A DNA stretch of 64,000 nt from Cylicocyclus nassatus (GCA_958299035.1 CATQJL010000305.1:71392792-71456791); one strand, 5' to 3'; counted from the first letter of the stretch, positions 1-13,000 are shown. Numbers and translations are program-made. Notes: generated from the letters alone by a model not told the origin.

Positions 1-726
1 AAAACAGGACCCCGGGCCTGCTTCAAGGACAGAGTTTCTTTAGATGTCAATATTCAAGCTTTGTTTGTGATAGGACATAATAAAAATCAGAATTTAATGT
101 TCAACACATTTCGGACCGCGAAATCGCGCGCTGCGAAAAAGAGTGTATCACCCGTTAGCCAACAAAAGGACCTTATTTCGTAGACTGTATTCCACATCTG
201 TAATCAGCATGTCAGAAAGACTCCGCACTCAAAGTTCTGCGTGAATTCAAAGTGTTTGAATTCTGTCGTTCAAGAAGGACTTCTGTGCTTTCTTGAAAGA
301 TAGGAACAAGAACTCAGTTTCTAATAGTATCCAAAAGTATCTATGTTGTACACGGTACACATCATTATTAAAACTATGGTTTTTTTTACTTAAAATTGAA
401 GCAATAAAAAATTGCGACGTCGCTCGCGTCGTTCACGTTGCGGCACTTCTTTGCAACTGTTGTTCGAGTCCTCATATCTCCTGAACAAATAACGGCGGCA
501 CAGCTCTACATAGCCCTCTAAAAGGGAGGAACTCGGGCTTGTGACGTGATAAGTTTGGACAAAAAGAAAACCTCCTGTGAACGTTGAAAGATTCTTCAAA
601 CCCATGTGCTGCACCATGTGCAGCACCGGTCCGAAACGTGTTAATGACAGGTTTACATTCGTGGATGTAACGCGCATACTTTGCGGCACCTTACATATAC
701 CCTATATACTGGTTAGATAAATTGTA
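1..726. other. No gene recognised
   Basis: AT-rich sequence with short open frames only. I see no splice-flanked coding segment, RNA gene or paired terminal repeat here. The last two bases are the TA that abuts the element starting at 727. Confidence 0.5.
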
Positions 727-1704
727 TTAGGTTGTCAAGAAAAGATTTCCAAATGCCCAAAAAATCGAAAAAAATCAAAAAATAATGTCGGTTTTTATAT
801 GCTTGCTTCAACAAAGCAAACAGACTCAACCCAACAAAGGGTAAGGGGTACTGTTCGATAGAGCAAAGCAAGCTCTACAAGATGGCATTCATGATTTTGC
901 GCCAAGCTCGATCCACGAAGAGTTCGAACTCAAAATCTAAAGATTTCCAAATGCCCAAAAAATCAAAAAAATCAGATCTTCGTCTAAATAATTTCTACGG
1001 ATCCCACTCGCTCACTTCAATACTTTCGATATCTGATATCCATATGTGCAACTGCTGTGTCTTTTCCTTGACTAGAAACTAAGAAAACGAAAATCTCTTT
1101 GATTTTTTCGAAGCAATGCTGAGCCGCTTTTGCATATGTAGTTCTATAGTACAAGCCTAGTTAAGTATAACTGTAGATTTTCAGCCCATTCCTAGCGGTA
1201 GTTTTCGAAAAATATCGAATTCGGATTTTTTCTTCTCAGTTTCAGTGCTAAAATCGACATTTCTCAAAAAGTACCGCTCGAAATAGGCTGAAAACCTACA
1301 TTTATGCTTACGTAGGCTTGTAGTATAGAACTACATATGCAAAAACGGCTCAGCATTGCTTTGAGAAAATCAGGGAACTTTTCGTTTTCTCACTTTCTAG
1401 TCAAGGAAAAAATACAGCAATCTCACATATGGATATCAGGAAAGTATCGACGTGAGCGAGTGGGAGGTCCGTAGAAATTATTTGAACGGAGATCTGATTT
1501 TTTTCGATTTTTTGACCATTTGGAAATCTTTAGATTATGAGTTCAAACTCTCCGTGAATCGAGCTTGGCGCAAAATCTTGAATGCCATCTTGTAGAGCTT
1601 GCTTTGCTCTATCGAACAATGCCCCTTATCCTTTGTAGGGTTGAGTCTGGTTGCTTTGTTAAAGCAAGCAAATAAAAACCGAGATTATTTCCTTGACAAC
1701 CTAA
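727..1704. mobile_element. Mariner-like foldback element with TTAGGTTG ends
   Basis: The left end reads TTAGGTTGTCAAG and the right end is its reverse complement, CTTGACAACCTAA. Both are flanked by TA (725-726 and 1705-1706), the target-site duplication of the Tc1/mariner superfamily. The element is a long imperfect palindrome. For example, 866-976 pairs with about 1485-1600, sharing the segment with CTACAAGATGGCATTCA, and the 1260-1350 region mirrors 1120-1200. No transposase frame is visible, so it is non-autonomous. Its right half resembles the element at 8832-9314. Confidence 0.8.
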
Positions 1705-2306
1705 TAGCTAAATTCCGAGAGGCTCCCACCAAGACGGGCGATGAACGAAAGGCGTGGATTGGCTGTGTGACACTGAGAGAAGTAGGAAAAACATTCGTTT
1801 TGATACTTTCGACTCCCGAAATCTATGCACATGCTAAATGTTAACAACATTTTCGGAGCTCGGGGACTTGCTTCTGTGGAGTACGAACACATTCTGAATG
1901 ACGGTTCTGGGGCGCCTTTCGACGAACACCCACACTAGACTTCTACAGCAAGCTACAGCAGCGTAGCTACCTCAAGAGTTTCTAGTTTACGGTCATCGCG
2001 GGCTTTTCAGGACTTTGAAAGGACGTTGATGGATAATGACAACATGTCGGAAACGCCTGCTCGAAGAAGATGTTGTGGAGCTCAATATTGTTGCTTGCCT
2101 TCTTTTCTTGGCTTCCCTACTCAACTTAAGCAACTTAGGAACTGTCACAAGAACTTGAATCATAATAAGTGTTATCAAATGGTGCTTTCTCAGCTTACAT
2201 CTCAGGTTTCGTCTGTCATCTCACCAATTCCGTTGCATAAACCAATGCACATTTATTTACAATTTAAGCGTAAATTATGTATGGGATGTTAATTTGATTG
2301 CATGAT
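1705..2306. other. Spacer and 3' untranslated region of the 2307 gene
   Basis: No coding signal is seen. An AATAAA polyadenylation signal on the minus strand (TTTATT at 2251-2256) lies about 50 bases past the stop of the gene ending at 2307, so the right part is probably its 3' UTR. Confidence 0.45.
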
Positions 2307-3348
2307 CTAAGTCTTCGCTTTGGGAAGCGAAAAGAAATCCTCTTCCTTTTTTTGCTTATTTGGCTCGAGAGGAGAGGGAGGTGGTGGCAACTTTTGCTTA
2401 TCAGATTTCTGTTCAGGTACTGCAACCTCTGGTTTCTCCTTTCTGACTGAGAAATAATGTTCGTCTTTCTTTGGAGTCGGTACAGGAGCAGGAGGTGGGA
2501 GCTTTTCCTTGCGAGACTTCTGCTCAGGTGCTGCAACCTCTGGCTTCTCTTTCCTGACTGAGAAATAATGTTCGTCTTTTTTCGGCGTGTTCGGCTCAAC
2601 AGGAGCGGGAGATGGCAGTTTTTGCTTGTGAGACTTCTGGCCGGGTACCAGCTCTGTCTTCTCTTTCCTCACTGAAAAATAATGCTCATCTTTCTTCAGA
2701 GCACTCGGCTCAACGGGAGTGGATGGTAGCAACTTTTGTTTTTGGAACTTTACTTTGACAACTTCTGGGCCATGTGGCAAATCCTCGCCTTTATCTTTCT
2801 CTTTATTTTTATCGATAACTCCATTTTTATCGTTTTTCTGCAAGGGTATGACAAATTTCTGTTTCTTTTCAAAGTTCAGTCCTTCTTTTGATCCTGGCAT
2901 TATTCTCTCTTTAGGAGCCAAGCGCTTCTCCAAAGTATCTGCAAGGTTATCTCCTGGAATTGCGCCTCCTTTCTTTTGTAGGCCATGCAGACCCGCTGCT
3001 TCGTCGTTCAGACTTATCGCTAAAGTTTTGAGCTTTCTTATAGCCTCTTTCATGACAGATCCTCTAGGAGGGTTCACAGCTGCTCCCGTACCCACTGTCA
3101 GTGTCACCATCGTTGACTGCGCATTTGGCGTCGCCGTTATCACGATGTTACCAAGAGCACCAGCTTTGTCCGTCGACGATTCCAAGTTGGTTGCGTACAT
3201 CTGCTTGACAAGTTTTTTGATTTCTTCAACACATTGATTATAATGCCGCCGAAGCCTGCACCGCAACAGGTTGATGAACAATAGTTGAGCGCTCAAAATG
3301 AGCAGCATGGCGGCGGCAACAATGAGCAGCGTAAGAGATGCATTGTCG
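2307..3348 (-). CDS. Membrane-anchored protein with repeated KKDEHYFSVRKEK tail, 3' exon (5' end incomplete)
   Basis: I do not recognise the family. The open frame runs from a TTTTCAG acceptor at 3349-3351 to a TAG stop at 2307, and the first base completes a codon begun in an upstream exon. The frame is closed by a TGA just before that acceptor, so a missing 5' exon is required unless the first Met (3308) is used. The exon starts with a strongly hydrophobic stretch (about 25 residues, rich in Leu/Ile/Ala) followed by RCRLRRH, which looks like one transmembrane helix with a basic cytoplasmic edge. A globular part of roughly 110 residues follows, then a Lys/Glu/Pro-rich tail. The tail has four tandem repeats of about 33-37 residues. 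Three contain KKDEHYFSVRKEK exactly and the last is degenerate (KKEEDFFSLPKAK). A signal anchor with an intracellular disordered tail is likely. A polyadenylation signal follows at 2251-2256. Whether it joins the exon-like pieces at 4290-4516 is unresolved. Confidence 0.7.
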
Positions 3349-3936
3349 CTGAAAATGGTTCATTAATTTCTCTAGTCTAACGACAAATGACAGCAAAGTC
3401 AACAAAATGCAACGCTTCTGGACAACCACACGAAAAGATCAAGAATTGAAAGGCTCCGTCCACCTAATTTAAAGTAGCTTTGCTACTGACATGACTAATC
3501 GCACAAATCCCGCTGCAAAAGACCGATTCCGAACCGAGAAAACCGCTCCAGAAATTAGAAGGGCCCAGGTTGCTCCGCGCATCAGCGTGGGTGGTCTGAA
3601 GATAGGATACTAATTCAGCTTGAGTAACAAGTCCAGAAGTGAGCTTCAACGTCTATAAAATTGCCATAAATCCGCCGTTATGACTATCAGATTTTCGACA
3701 TTTCTTTACTCTAATGCACAAGTTTGAATTTGTTTTCAGATCACCAAATTGATGGGCAGAGCCACCTGAGCGGCTTCTACCTTGTGGAGCGGTTTTCTCG
3801 CTTTGGAATCCATCTCTTGAGTGAAACTTAAGAGATTGCTTAATTAGGGATCCCGCATTTAATAGCATCAAAATCTCGCGAGCCATGCTTCTAGGGCAGA
3901 AGAGAAAACTCATCCCTTTTTTTGCATTTATTGTAA
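3349..3936. other. Upstream of the 2307 gene, exons not resolved
   Basis: This should hold part of the intron or 5' region of the minus-strand gene. Minus-strand open stretches at 3464-3649 and 3653-3955 exist, but none ends at a donor in the phase needed to join 3348, so I do not call an exon. Confidence 0.35.
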
Positions 3937-4139
3937 GGCCCCGGACAGACTTCACGCGACTTAATCGTCGCGACTGAATCGCGACGAGACAACTGTTACA
4001 ACATCATTCCATGCCGATCAACTTGCATTTCGGTTGTGATACTTTTCCAACCCGAAATTTTTTAATGTGAAATGAAAATGAATGGAAATGTCGGCGATTG
4101 AGTCGCGGCGATCAAATCGTGTGAAGTCTGTCCGGGGCC
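3937..4139. mobile_element. PIF/Harbinger (Tourist-like) MITE, 203 bp
   Basis: The ends are perfect inverted repeats, GGCCCCGGACAGACTTCA at the left and its complement at the right. A second inverted block follows (GCGAC..AATCG). The 3-bp TAA at 3934-3936 is repeated at 4140-4142. TIRs starting GGCCCCG with a TAA/TTA duplication are the hallmark of PIF/Harbinger MITEs. There is no coding capacity. Confidence 0.85.
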
Positions 4140-4930
4140 TAAGGCGCTATCTCACTTGCAATTTTCACATCAAAACACCAGAGGTGCTTACGTAAGTTCT
4201 TTTTGCGCTCTCAGAGAAGTCTCAGACATAGATGCAGACACAGTCAAGAGATTGCTAGTAGTGTCTAAAGCTAGACTTTTTTTGACTGGTCATTCAAGAT
4301 GACAAGTACTTACACAGCGGCACAATGGTAGCGGAAGACTTAAGTGATGACATAGTAGCTTTCGTAACGATTTTAGTTGCCACTGTAGTTTTCTGCGGTG
4401 ATCCTTTGAAAGAAGTAGTTTTTTGATCAGTAAATAGTCAACTGACATTACCCTTACTTGCAACTGATAGAGATTTTGGTGTTGCACATAGTAGGTACAG
4501 CCAGATCTTCATCCATACAAGAGTAAGAAGCAGTCGTTACATGAGTGAATTAAAATGAAAGTCGCTCTTCCTTTTATACGGCAACTTATCACCCTAAACT
4601 GTGTTTCTCTTATCAGTACTATTTGTGGAATTTCTCTCCATGCCAATAATGGAATGGTCAGAAACGAAGTGGCCAATTCAAGCAGGCTGCATACCTTCAG
4701 ATCCAGCGTGGAACGCTGACTCTAAATTTGACTTCTTTATTTGCAGAACATTCCTGTGGATAAAATTATAAGCCATTAAAGGCCATTAACTTGGTGAGAA
4801 ATCGTACGCACAAAGGGCAAGCTTGGCCGTAAGAGCTATACTCGGCTCAGTGCTGGACCAAAACATGCAACTAGTTCACTACATATGGCCCGTACCTAGA
4901 GGTGAGCTAAAAGAGCACTAGTGCGCCTAA
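4140..4930. other. Spacer with exon-like minus-strand pieces
   Basis: On the minus strand, 4516-4458 begins MDEDLAVPTMCNTK and ends at a good donor (GTAAGG). A second Ser/Thr- and Lys-rich stretch (about 4395-4310) ends at GTAAGTAC. Their phases do not join to each other or to the exon at 3348 in any combination I tried. They could be 5' exons of the 2307 gene or chance. Confidence 0.25.
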
Positions 4931-5545
4931 GGGTGCCTTCATACCGCGCCGGCAGCCGCCACTAGCACCCGTAGCCGTCGCTGGCAGCCCATAGCAGCCG
5001 TCAGCAGCCGTTAGCCGCCGCTGGCCGCTAACGTCATAGAAGCGCAAAATCATCAAATTCTTAATATTTTGAGTGCAAACGCTCACTCTTTCCATCTTCC
5101 ACGCTTTTTTCCTCCTGTTGTCGCAATTCGATCTCATATATCATACTTGTGACCATATTGTTAGAATCTTGTTGCCGTAGATTGATATCCTATTGGTGCT
5201 CAGTTTCCTCTCGCAGTTGGGCCATATTTCGCCAAAGTTTCTTCGCAATGTGATTTCTTCTGACTTTGGATGCGTCCAGTTTCTGCAGGTAGGCTATTAG
5301 TTTATTCTTTGAGTCTGGTTCTGCTTCAATCATATCCTTGGCCGGTGCTTATCTTGATTAACTCTTAATGTGTGAGTGTAGAACTGCACAATAGCGGCAA
5401 TAGGAAGAAAGAAGTGTGGAAGATGGAAAGCATGGGCGGGCGCACTCAAAGCAGTAAGAATTTGGTGATTATGCGCTTCTATGACAGCGGCCGGCGGCTG
5501 CTACGGGCTGCTAGCGGCGGCTGACGGCGCAGTATGAAGGCACTC
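4931..5545. mobile_element. PIF/Harbinger-like foldback element, 615 bp
   Basis: The inverted ends are GGGTGCCTTCATAC and GTATGAAGGCACTC, flanked by TAA at 4928-4930 and 5546-5548. The arms are about 120 bp. They contain GC-rich runs of CAGCCGC/GGCGGCTG units and a shared block around GAAGCGC..AATCA (5038-5065 against 5463-5490). It is non-autonomous. The end sequence resembles that of the larger element at 21979-23195 (..TTCATAC), suggesting a related family. Confidence 0.8.
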
Positions 5546-7031
5546 TAATTTCGCAGTTTTCGTGGTAAAGCTGCTCTTGACTTCACCTACAAAAGCGTTC
5601 TGCAGATACGAAAGACATATTTGAAAACAGCGTTTTATGATGCATCGAACGATATGCAGCTTGTTTGGATTGGCCATTTCTTTTGACCATTCCCTTGTAA
5701 GTTCACCATGCAAACTACATTATTTACTTTGAAATCCTGAGTCGTAAATAGGCGATTCGAAGAAGAGACAAATTCTTTTAGATAGTTGACACTAATTGTG
5801 GCAATCCAAGATGTTTCCGTTTGTATTGCTGAGTGCTTGAAAGCAACTTCCCGGCAAAAATATGGGTGCCGGGTTTTTGCGCGATGTTAAAGTAGCCCAA
5901 ATTACAAATCGCCCCCCAAGTGGCCCGGATCTTACGATAGACTCGGGCGAGTACGAGATGCATGCAAGGTAGAGACGCAGAGTCGTTGTGGGACCCTGCA
6001 CTCATGACTGTGTGCACTATGCATGCTCTGGCCTTCCAGTTCTAAAATCGCTGAGCGGCGGCATTCGGGCCTAACATAAGATCCGGGCCACTTTTGAAGC
6101 GAACTTCAGGCTTGGTAGACCCCCCTTTTTCGCTCCGAACTCGAGTCTTATCCTGCGAGTAGACATTTGAGGTTCACGCGCCAGGATCTCTACATTTACT
6201 TGAAAATTCACTCCTTCATCCTCTTGCACTCTGTGGGCGGTGTAATCTTCCTTTGCCATTGAGATGTTCTTTGATGCGTACGCATGAGGGGCGTGCTGTT
6301 TCACCCATATATTATGCGCCGCAATCCTTGCTTGAGATGAGGTAGACGATTCTTGCTCATGCAGTCGCCATTCTTTGCTGTAAGACATACTAGCCAGTTT
6401 GGCGCAGTGCAATTGCGGTCGTACATGCGATTTCAAACAAGAATGTGTCCCAAACTATTAGGAGGGATGTCTGCTACCAAAACTGGGTTGTATACACTTC
6501 CATATCTTTTCTTCTCCAACTCAGATGAAGTAAGCACCGCCATTTGGCGATGTCTGAGAAGAGCGGATTGCACAACTCACAACTGGATGTAATTCAGATG
6601 CTGTGTTTTTCAGAGGGAAACTTTGTTATTCAAACGCGGTATGAAGATGCGCCGTAAAACAAATTTCATTTTGTCACGGCGATGAGTAATCATGAGGTTT
6701 TCCCCTTTCACTGAGAAGAAGTTCAAGAATACCATTCAAAGCCAGTATAAGAACTCTCCGAAACCCTTTGTACTGTCATATCGTGTCGGCCCATATTTAA
6801 TCGAGAACATTCGAAATGCCTGATGGCCCTTTCTAGTGGAGTTCGACACGTTTTACGGCAGATTCAATCTTTCTATGTAAGAATCGAAGAAGGGATGAAG
6901 AGAAAAATTTTATCTTCAAAAAGACGAAACCTCTGGATGGCTTGCGCATAAAGTGCGCAAAATTTTGGACACTATCATAGACGAAAAAGTAGCACTTTTA
7001 GCTTGATCATGATGAATAATCATCAAATTGC
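5546..7031. other. Intergenic region, no gene recognised
   Basis: A short inverted repeat, AAGTGGCCCGGATCTTA (5918-5934) against its complement at 6077-6093, surrounds about 140 bases, possibly a small unclassified MITE. Nothing else is supportable. The last bases are the 3' UTR of dyf-3. Confidence 0.4.
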
Positions 7032-10000
7032 TCAGAAGTCATCGCCACTGCTCAAATCGAGCTTCTCTTCTTCGTCATGAACCTGAAAAAAAGATGAATG
7101 GAAAGGAGCAGCAAAAATGCGGATGCTTACCGATTTTTCCTTTTCATCTCCGCTGTCAGTGTTCACCTCAGCGGCTTCATTCTCGTCGTCTTCATCATCA
7201 TCGGACATACCGGCACCGGTCATATTTCCAAATACTCGTTTTGCTAGAAAAAAAAAGCAATTTTGAAGGGTTTTTTCCATTTTGAAAAAGAAATCCAAAC
7301 AAATCCAACTTTCATCAAGATAATGTCACACTACTTACAACTTCTCCTTTCCTGATTGATTGGTGGCACCTCATCTTCAGTAATGTTGTCCCTAAAATTC
7401 AGAAATATGAGAGAAAGGAATTGATAAACGCTTTACTTACTGAGAATTAAGTTCCATACGCATCTTCTCGACCACTTGTCGCATATTCCTCTCAGATTCT
7501 GCCTAAATTTAGAAGCTGAAGTAGAAAAATTAAACGATCGTGAAATGGACAACCTGCTTCTGTCTATCTGCTTTTTCCATCTCCAGCTGTAACTGTTGAA
7601 GATAGGTCAAGTTTCGAAATTTTACGACGTATATCTAGAAACTTATATTTTTTGCTGATAAAAACTTGCAAAATGAGCACCTCATAGAGCTCCTTTAGCT
7701 TAGCTTCAAGCTTTTCGTACTCATCCATATACTGTGGTCGAAAAGACTGAAAGGCGGAATTATGCGGATATTTTTTTCTTTTGCTTGAAAATAAATTGTC
7801 AGCAAACCTGTAACTTCACATAGCGCTTTTGCATCTGCTCGTATTCTTTCTTTCTGCGTTCGATCTTCTCATCAAGAGCTGCTTCGTCGTTTGCTACATT
7901 ACTCAATTTACTCTGCAATTTGAAGACTGCCATGTAAAGAGGTGAAAGTCAATTTTTGAATGTTTGATTTACCGTGATGTCTGCTGTGTCTGAGACTATT
8001 GCTTCAATAGATTTTTGTACAGTCTTCTCTGCTTCAGCCAGAGGAATAGCTCGCGAAGTCGCTCTGTTACGCTGTTGCTGAAATTTGATCAAACTCCAAT
8101 TTTTCAGAAAATATTTTCGTTGAACAATCATTCGCAAAAGCCTAATTCTCTCAAATTGCTCGGAAGACGGAAAATAAAAAAGATATAGGCTAGAAATAGT
8201 CTAATCTATGAAACGATATGCTAGAGGGCAGCATCGTATGCGATGAAACGCTTTGTAAAATTTATCTGGTGCCCATCCTGGATGAATGCTAGAGGCTAAA
8301 AGCTTATAAAAATTCTCTGACTATTTGTGCCTTCTTTGCAAGTCAGCCGGAATAGATCGACTTACTCTGTAGTAAAGTTCTTTCCCAAGTAGCTCATGCA
8401 ATGCAGCTCCAGTCTGAGGTAGTTGAGTAGACAGCTGCCTTGCCACTCGAATTTCTTGTACCTATAGAATCAGTAACTAAACGCAATGGAGCAAAGTTAC
8501 AGTCTTCTCACTTTTGCATTCAACTTCGCTTTTATAGTGTTCCAATGAGCGTGCATATCCTCTGGTGAGGACTGCTTTCCTGCTTCATAGAGCAACTTTA
8601 CAGCTGGCAACAGTTCTTGTACAGCATATCCGTCCGCCTAAAATTATGTGCGGTCAACTACGTATCCGAAGTTTGACTTCACCATGAAAAAATTGAAGAA
8701 AAAAGGAGAGGTATACGACTGCGCTACTCTTCACATAAGTTCCCTTCCCTACTCAAAATGAAACAATAACAATCAAAACCTAGGAACAGTCACGTGCATT
8801 GGCAGTGCTCCAGGGAAATTTTTTTTTAGAATTAGGTTAAAAGAAAAGAATATTGCATTTTTTTGGGTTTTCAGCTAAAATGGTATTTCTCAGGAACTAG
8901 GGTATACCCAAGTCCAAAATTTTATGGAATTCTGTAAGGTTTGCAGTATACAACGCATAAATGGGAGGAGCTCAAAACTATTAGGGGCGGAGTTCGCCAT
9001 TCTTTATTTTTCAATTTTTTCTTGATTTCTAATTGCGGAAAATTGGCAAGTGCACATATGGATATGTGTATATGTCTGCTACATGCAGAAGTAATTGAAA
9101 GGTTGTGGCATAATTTTAGGGCGGATCCGAATTTTGGCACTATGGGTTGCTCGGTTTTGGCTTCAAACTTTGCCTAAACCATGACTTAAGTCAATATTCA
9201 AAAATCATCTTGTAGAGCCTGATTTGCTCTATAGATTGATACCCCTCACATATTTTTTCGGATTCGTCCTGTTTCTTTGATGTAAAAAACGACATTCTTT
9301 TCCTTCCAACCTAATAATGGGACAACCGGGATATACAGTGACCGCCAAAAAGTTGCGGACAAGCCTCCCTCCCTTTTTCATCGCTTTTTTTCAAAGAGAA
9401 AACAAGGATGAAAAAATGTAATAATTGCATGAGGTGATAGAGCTCTTCAAGGTCTACACTCTACCCTTTGAGTTTTTTAAGAAACACGTGTTCTAAAAAT
9501 TTTAAGAATCTTTTTCTAAAAAAAGTCAGAAAATGGCCGCGTTACAATGTCGCGGACAATAATTCTTCAAACGCAAAAATTTTCTTTTGAGTCCTAGTTT
9601 GAAGCGGAAACACAAGTTATCCGGACGGGTAAGCATACTACTATACAGAGCTCGTCAAGAACTACACACTGGTTATGGTTGCTTCCTCAAAAAACGCAAG
9701 CTTGAGTTTTATTTTGCTTTTTTCAAAAAATAACTTCTAATTTCCTTTAACAAGCCAAATTTCTTCACCCGGAAACCTGTTCAAGACATCCCAACAAAGC
9801 CGCCTGGATAAAATAGATACTTTTTGCCATCCTCTATGCACCGAACGTGTGCTGATGAGTTTCTTTGCTGAAAATGGCCCTTGGCAGTGCTTGCACATGA
9901 CCCCACCTGCACCACCACTGACTTGTACCGCTTTGCAGGCTTGTAACTCGGCCGCCAGACACTATAAGAGTCTGCAGGTAGACTCATTCGAAAGAGCGTG

Positions 10001-13000
10001 AGTTCCTGGACACGATGATATGCAAATGAGTTGAGTATGAGAAATTTCAGAGAATTGGCGGATGGGGTGAAAAAGTGCAGCCTTAAAGGTGATTGGAGTA
10101 AAAGCTCTTATGAACACCAGAACAGTCTTAGAGCTTCGAAATGGATCTATTACAAGAATATTGACAGTTTTGAACTTCCAAGATGAAACTGGTAGCGAAA
10201 GGAACTCTCTTCATCTTTAGCCGAAAAGTGCTTAGACTACAACTAAAGCTGCCCTCTACCACCCCATCCGCCAAATCTCTGCTCAAAGTGAACTTATTTG
10301 CATACTATCGTGTAGAGGAAGTCTCGTTCTTTCGAACAAGCCTAATCGCAGGCTCAAATATTGACTGCAGGCCGAGTTACAAGCCTGCAAAACGGTGCAA
10401 GTCAGTGGTGAGGTGCAGGTGGGGTCATGTGCAAGCACTGCCAAGAACCATTTTCAGCAAAAAAAACTCATCAGCACATGTCCGATGCATAAAGGATGGC
10501 AAAGAGCATCTATTTTATCCAGGCGGCTTTGTTGGGATGTCTTGAACAGGTTTCCGGATGAAGAAATTTGGCTTGTTAAAGGAAATTAGAAGTTATTTTT
10601 TGAAAAAAGCAAAATAAAACTCAAGCTTGCGTTTTTTGAGGAAGCAACCATAACCAGTGTGTAGTTCTTGACGAGCTCTGTATAGTAGTATGCTTACCCG
10701 TCCGGATAACTTGTGTTTCCGCTTCAAACTAGGACTCAAAAGAAAATTTTTGCGTTCGAAGAATTAGTGTCCGCGACATTGTGACGCGGCCAATTTCGAA
10801 CTTTTCTTAGAAAAGGATTCTTAAAATTTTTAGAACACGTGTTTCTCAAAAAACTCAAAGTGTAGAGTGTAGATCTTGAAGAGCTCTATCACCTCATGCA
10901 ATTATTACATGTTTTCATCCTTGTTTTCTCTATGAAAAAGAGCGATGAAAAAGGGAGGGAGGCTTGTCCGCAACTTTATGGCGGTCACTGTAGTTGGTTA
11001 AATAGGAAGCATAGTTGCAGAAGCACATTGGAGATAAAAGTCCTTAGCCACCCTCCCCTTGTATAATAGTACTAAGGGCAGATGGATAAATGCTAGGGTT
11101 TTTTTTTTTCAAGAAAATTGCACTATTACAATGTGTCAAAGCAGCTATTAGATTAAAGATTGTTACGCCCTCTCCTTAAAAAAATATGCAGATAAATCAA
11201 AAATAAGTAAATCAAAATGGAAGCAAAAAATTGGACGCGTTTTGGCATTTGTAGACCGGTATAGAAGTCTGGTGGTCTGATCTGTTTAAAAGTTTCAAGC
11301 AGATCAAGTAGAGTACTGATTACAGTAAAAAGGCGATTTACCTGATGTGCTCGATTCGCCACGAAGATGACTAAACAAAAGTTTTTATTGTTTTTTTGTC
11401 TATCCGTAAAAGAAAGGTCTTTTTATTTCCATATTGTGGCAAAATCAGTAAGCTGTTTACACTTAAAACAAAGAAAGCATTTGCACTAAAGGGCTACCGT
11501 TCACCATTTCAGAATTTTTTCATTCTTTATTTCTTCTTGTACTTACCATCTGCAATCAACGTGCAACCAGCAAGACCTTGCAAAAAGCTCACATCAATGG
11601 ATTGTACCTGGTATTATAAATATAGATTGACAACTTTCACTTCAAATTTTCATTTTTCCTTCCATTTCGTCGCCGCCACTATCTACTGTGTCAGTTGTCT
11701 CCTTTGCATTTTTACTTCGCTAAAATTGATTTTAGCTCTTAAGTTCAAGCAACTGTGTTCGGCTACTTTCGCCATGCTGTTGGCTTCTTTGGGCCATACA
11801 ACTGGAAGATGCACTTCCATACAGGTTAGTTTGATTTACGACATAAAAATAAATCCCAAACCTCTCATTTTCTAAAGGGTCGTTTTCGCCCCTTTTCTCA
11901 CATATTCCCTATACTGTCTCAACATTCAGGATCTATTCTACTGTGTGGCAGTGAAGAGTACGTCGACCTCATTGAATAAAGAGTGAGTCACATTTAATGG
12001 GATGATCGATACCTCGATAACTTTTTTTTCATTTTTTACCAAAGAAAAGCCTGTAGCGATTCATAAGGGCTATGGATTGTCCATTAGGTCAAAACTCTTT
12101 TGCCACAAATCACTATCAACAGGCATATTCATAATCCTAGATTGTGCAATCAATAACGGAGAGAAAGAAGCAAAAAAGTTATGACTCCGAACAGATGCGA
12201 GCCGGTTTTACATTAGTGTATTGTGAGAAACCGATCGCGCTTCAGCAATGATCGGCTCAATTTATGTTTTTTCTATGCAAATAACGTGAATGGTTTTCAC
12301 AATGAATTCTATTCCAGTCTTTCAAGTAGCAATCGATTCGTTTTATTTATTTAATTGGAAAACTGCTTTATTCGCTTTCCTGCGCGCATCTTTACCGAGG
12401 CAATTTTGTTTTTTGATACAGCAAATAATCGGTACTTTCATAATAGTATTTTTATATACATTCACTTTTGTAAAAAAAATTTTTTTTGCATATTTCATGT
12501 TTAAGTTCACTTCGGAGTTTGCTCATTACATTTCTATGCAAAATTAATGAGGTTTATTTCAGAGAGTTGTCTCTACAGAAAAAATTAAATTATTTCCAAT
12601 TTTGCTAGGCGAGGTAATCTTCTAGAAAACTAAAGCAACGCTGGCAGATTGATGTGTCAATGTCTCCTCAGCTCAAATATTGCAGGAAATAAATTATTAC
12701 ATTCTAATAAGGGAAGCTTGTTCAGTCAATACGGCCTTTTTAAATAAGATGTATACCAAATCAAAGGGCATAAAGCGCTGATCCCAAACCTGCCTATCTT
12801 ATCTGCAGATTTTTCTTTGACGAGGAGTTGTGAGCGTTTTTTTTTTGAGCCAAAGATTGAATGTGCATTTTGGATAAAATAAATTGCTAGAATCTTACCT
12901 TCGAAGCCTTCAAATATTGCAACCAAGAGTGATAAATTTTTTTATTTCAAAGTATTTTCTCTAATGATTATCACTGTTCCATTGAAGAGCTGGAAAAAGT

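Noticed and set aside
11396..11875. 159-codon plus-strand open frame in dyf-3 intron 3
   Set aside because: Composition is that of AT-rich noncoding DNA (runs of Phe/Leu/Ser/Cys), with no motif. The exon-like piece inside is mentioned separately with low confidence.
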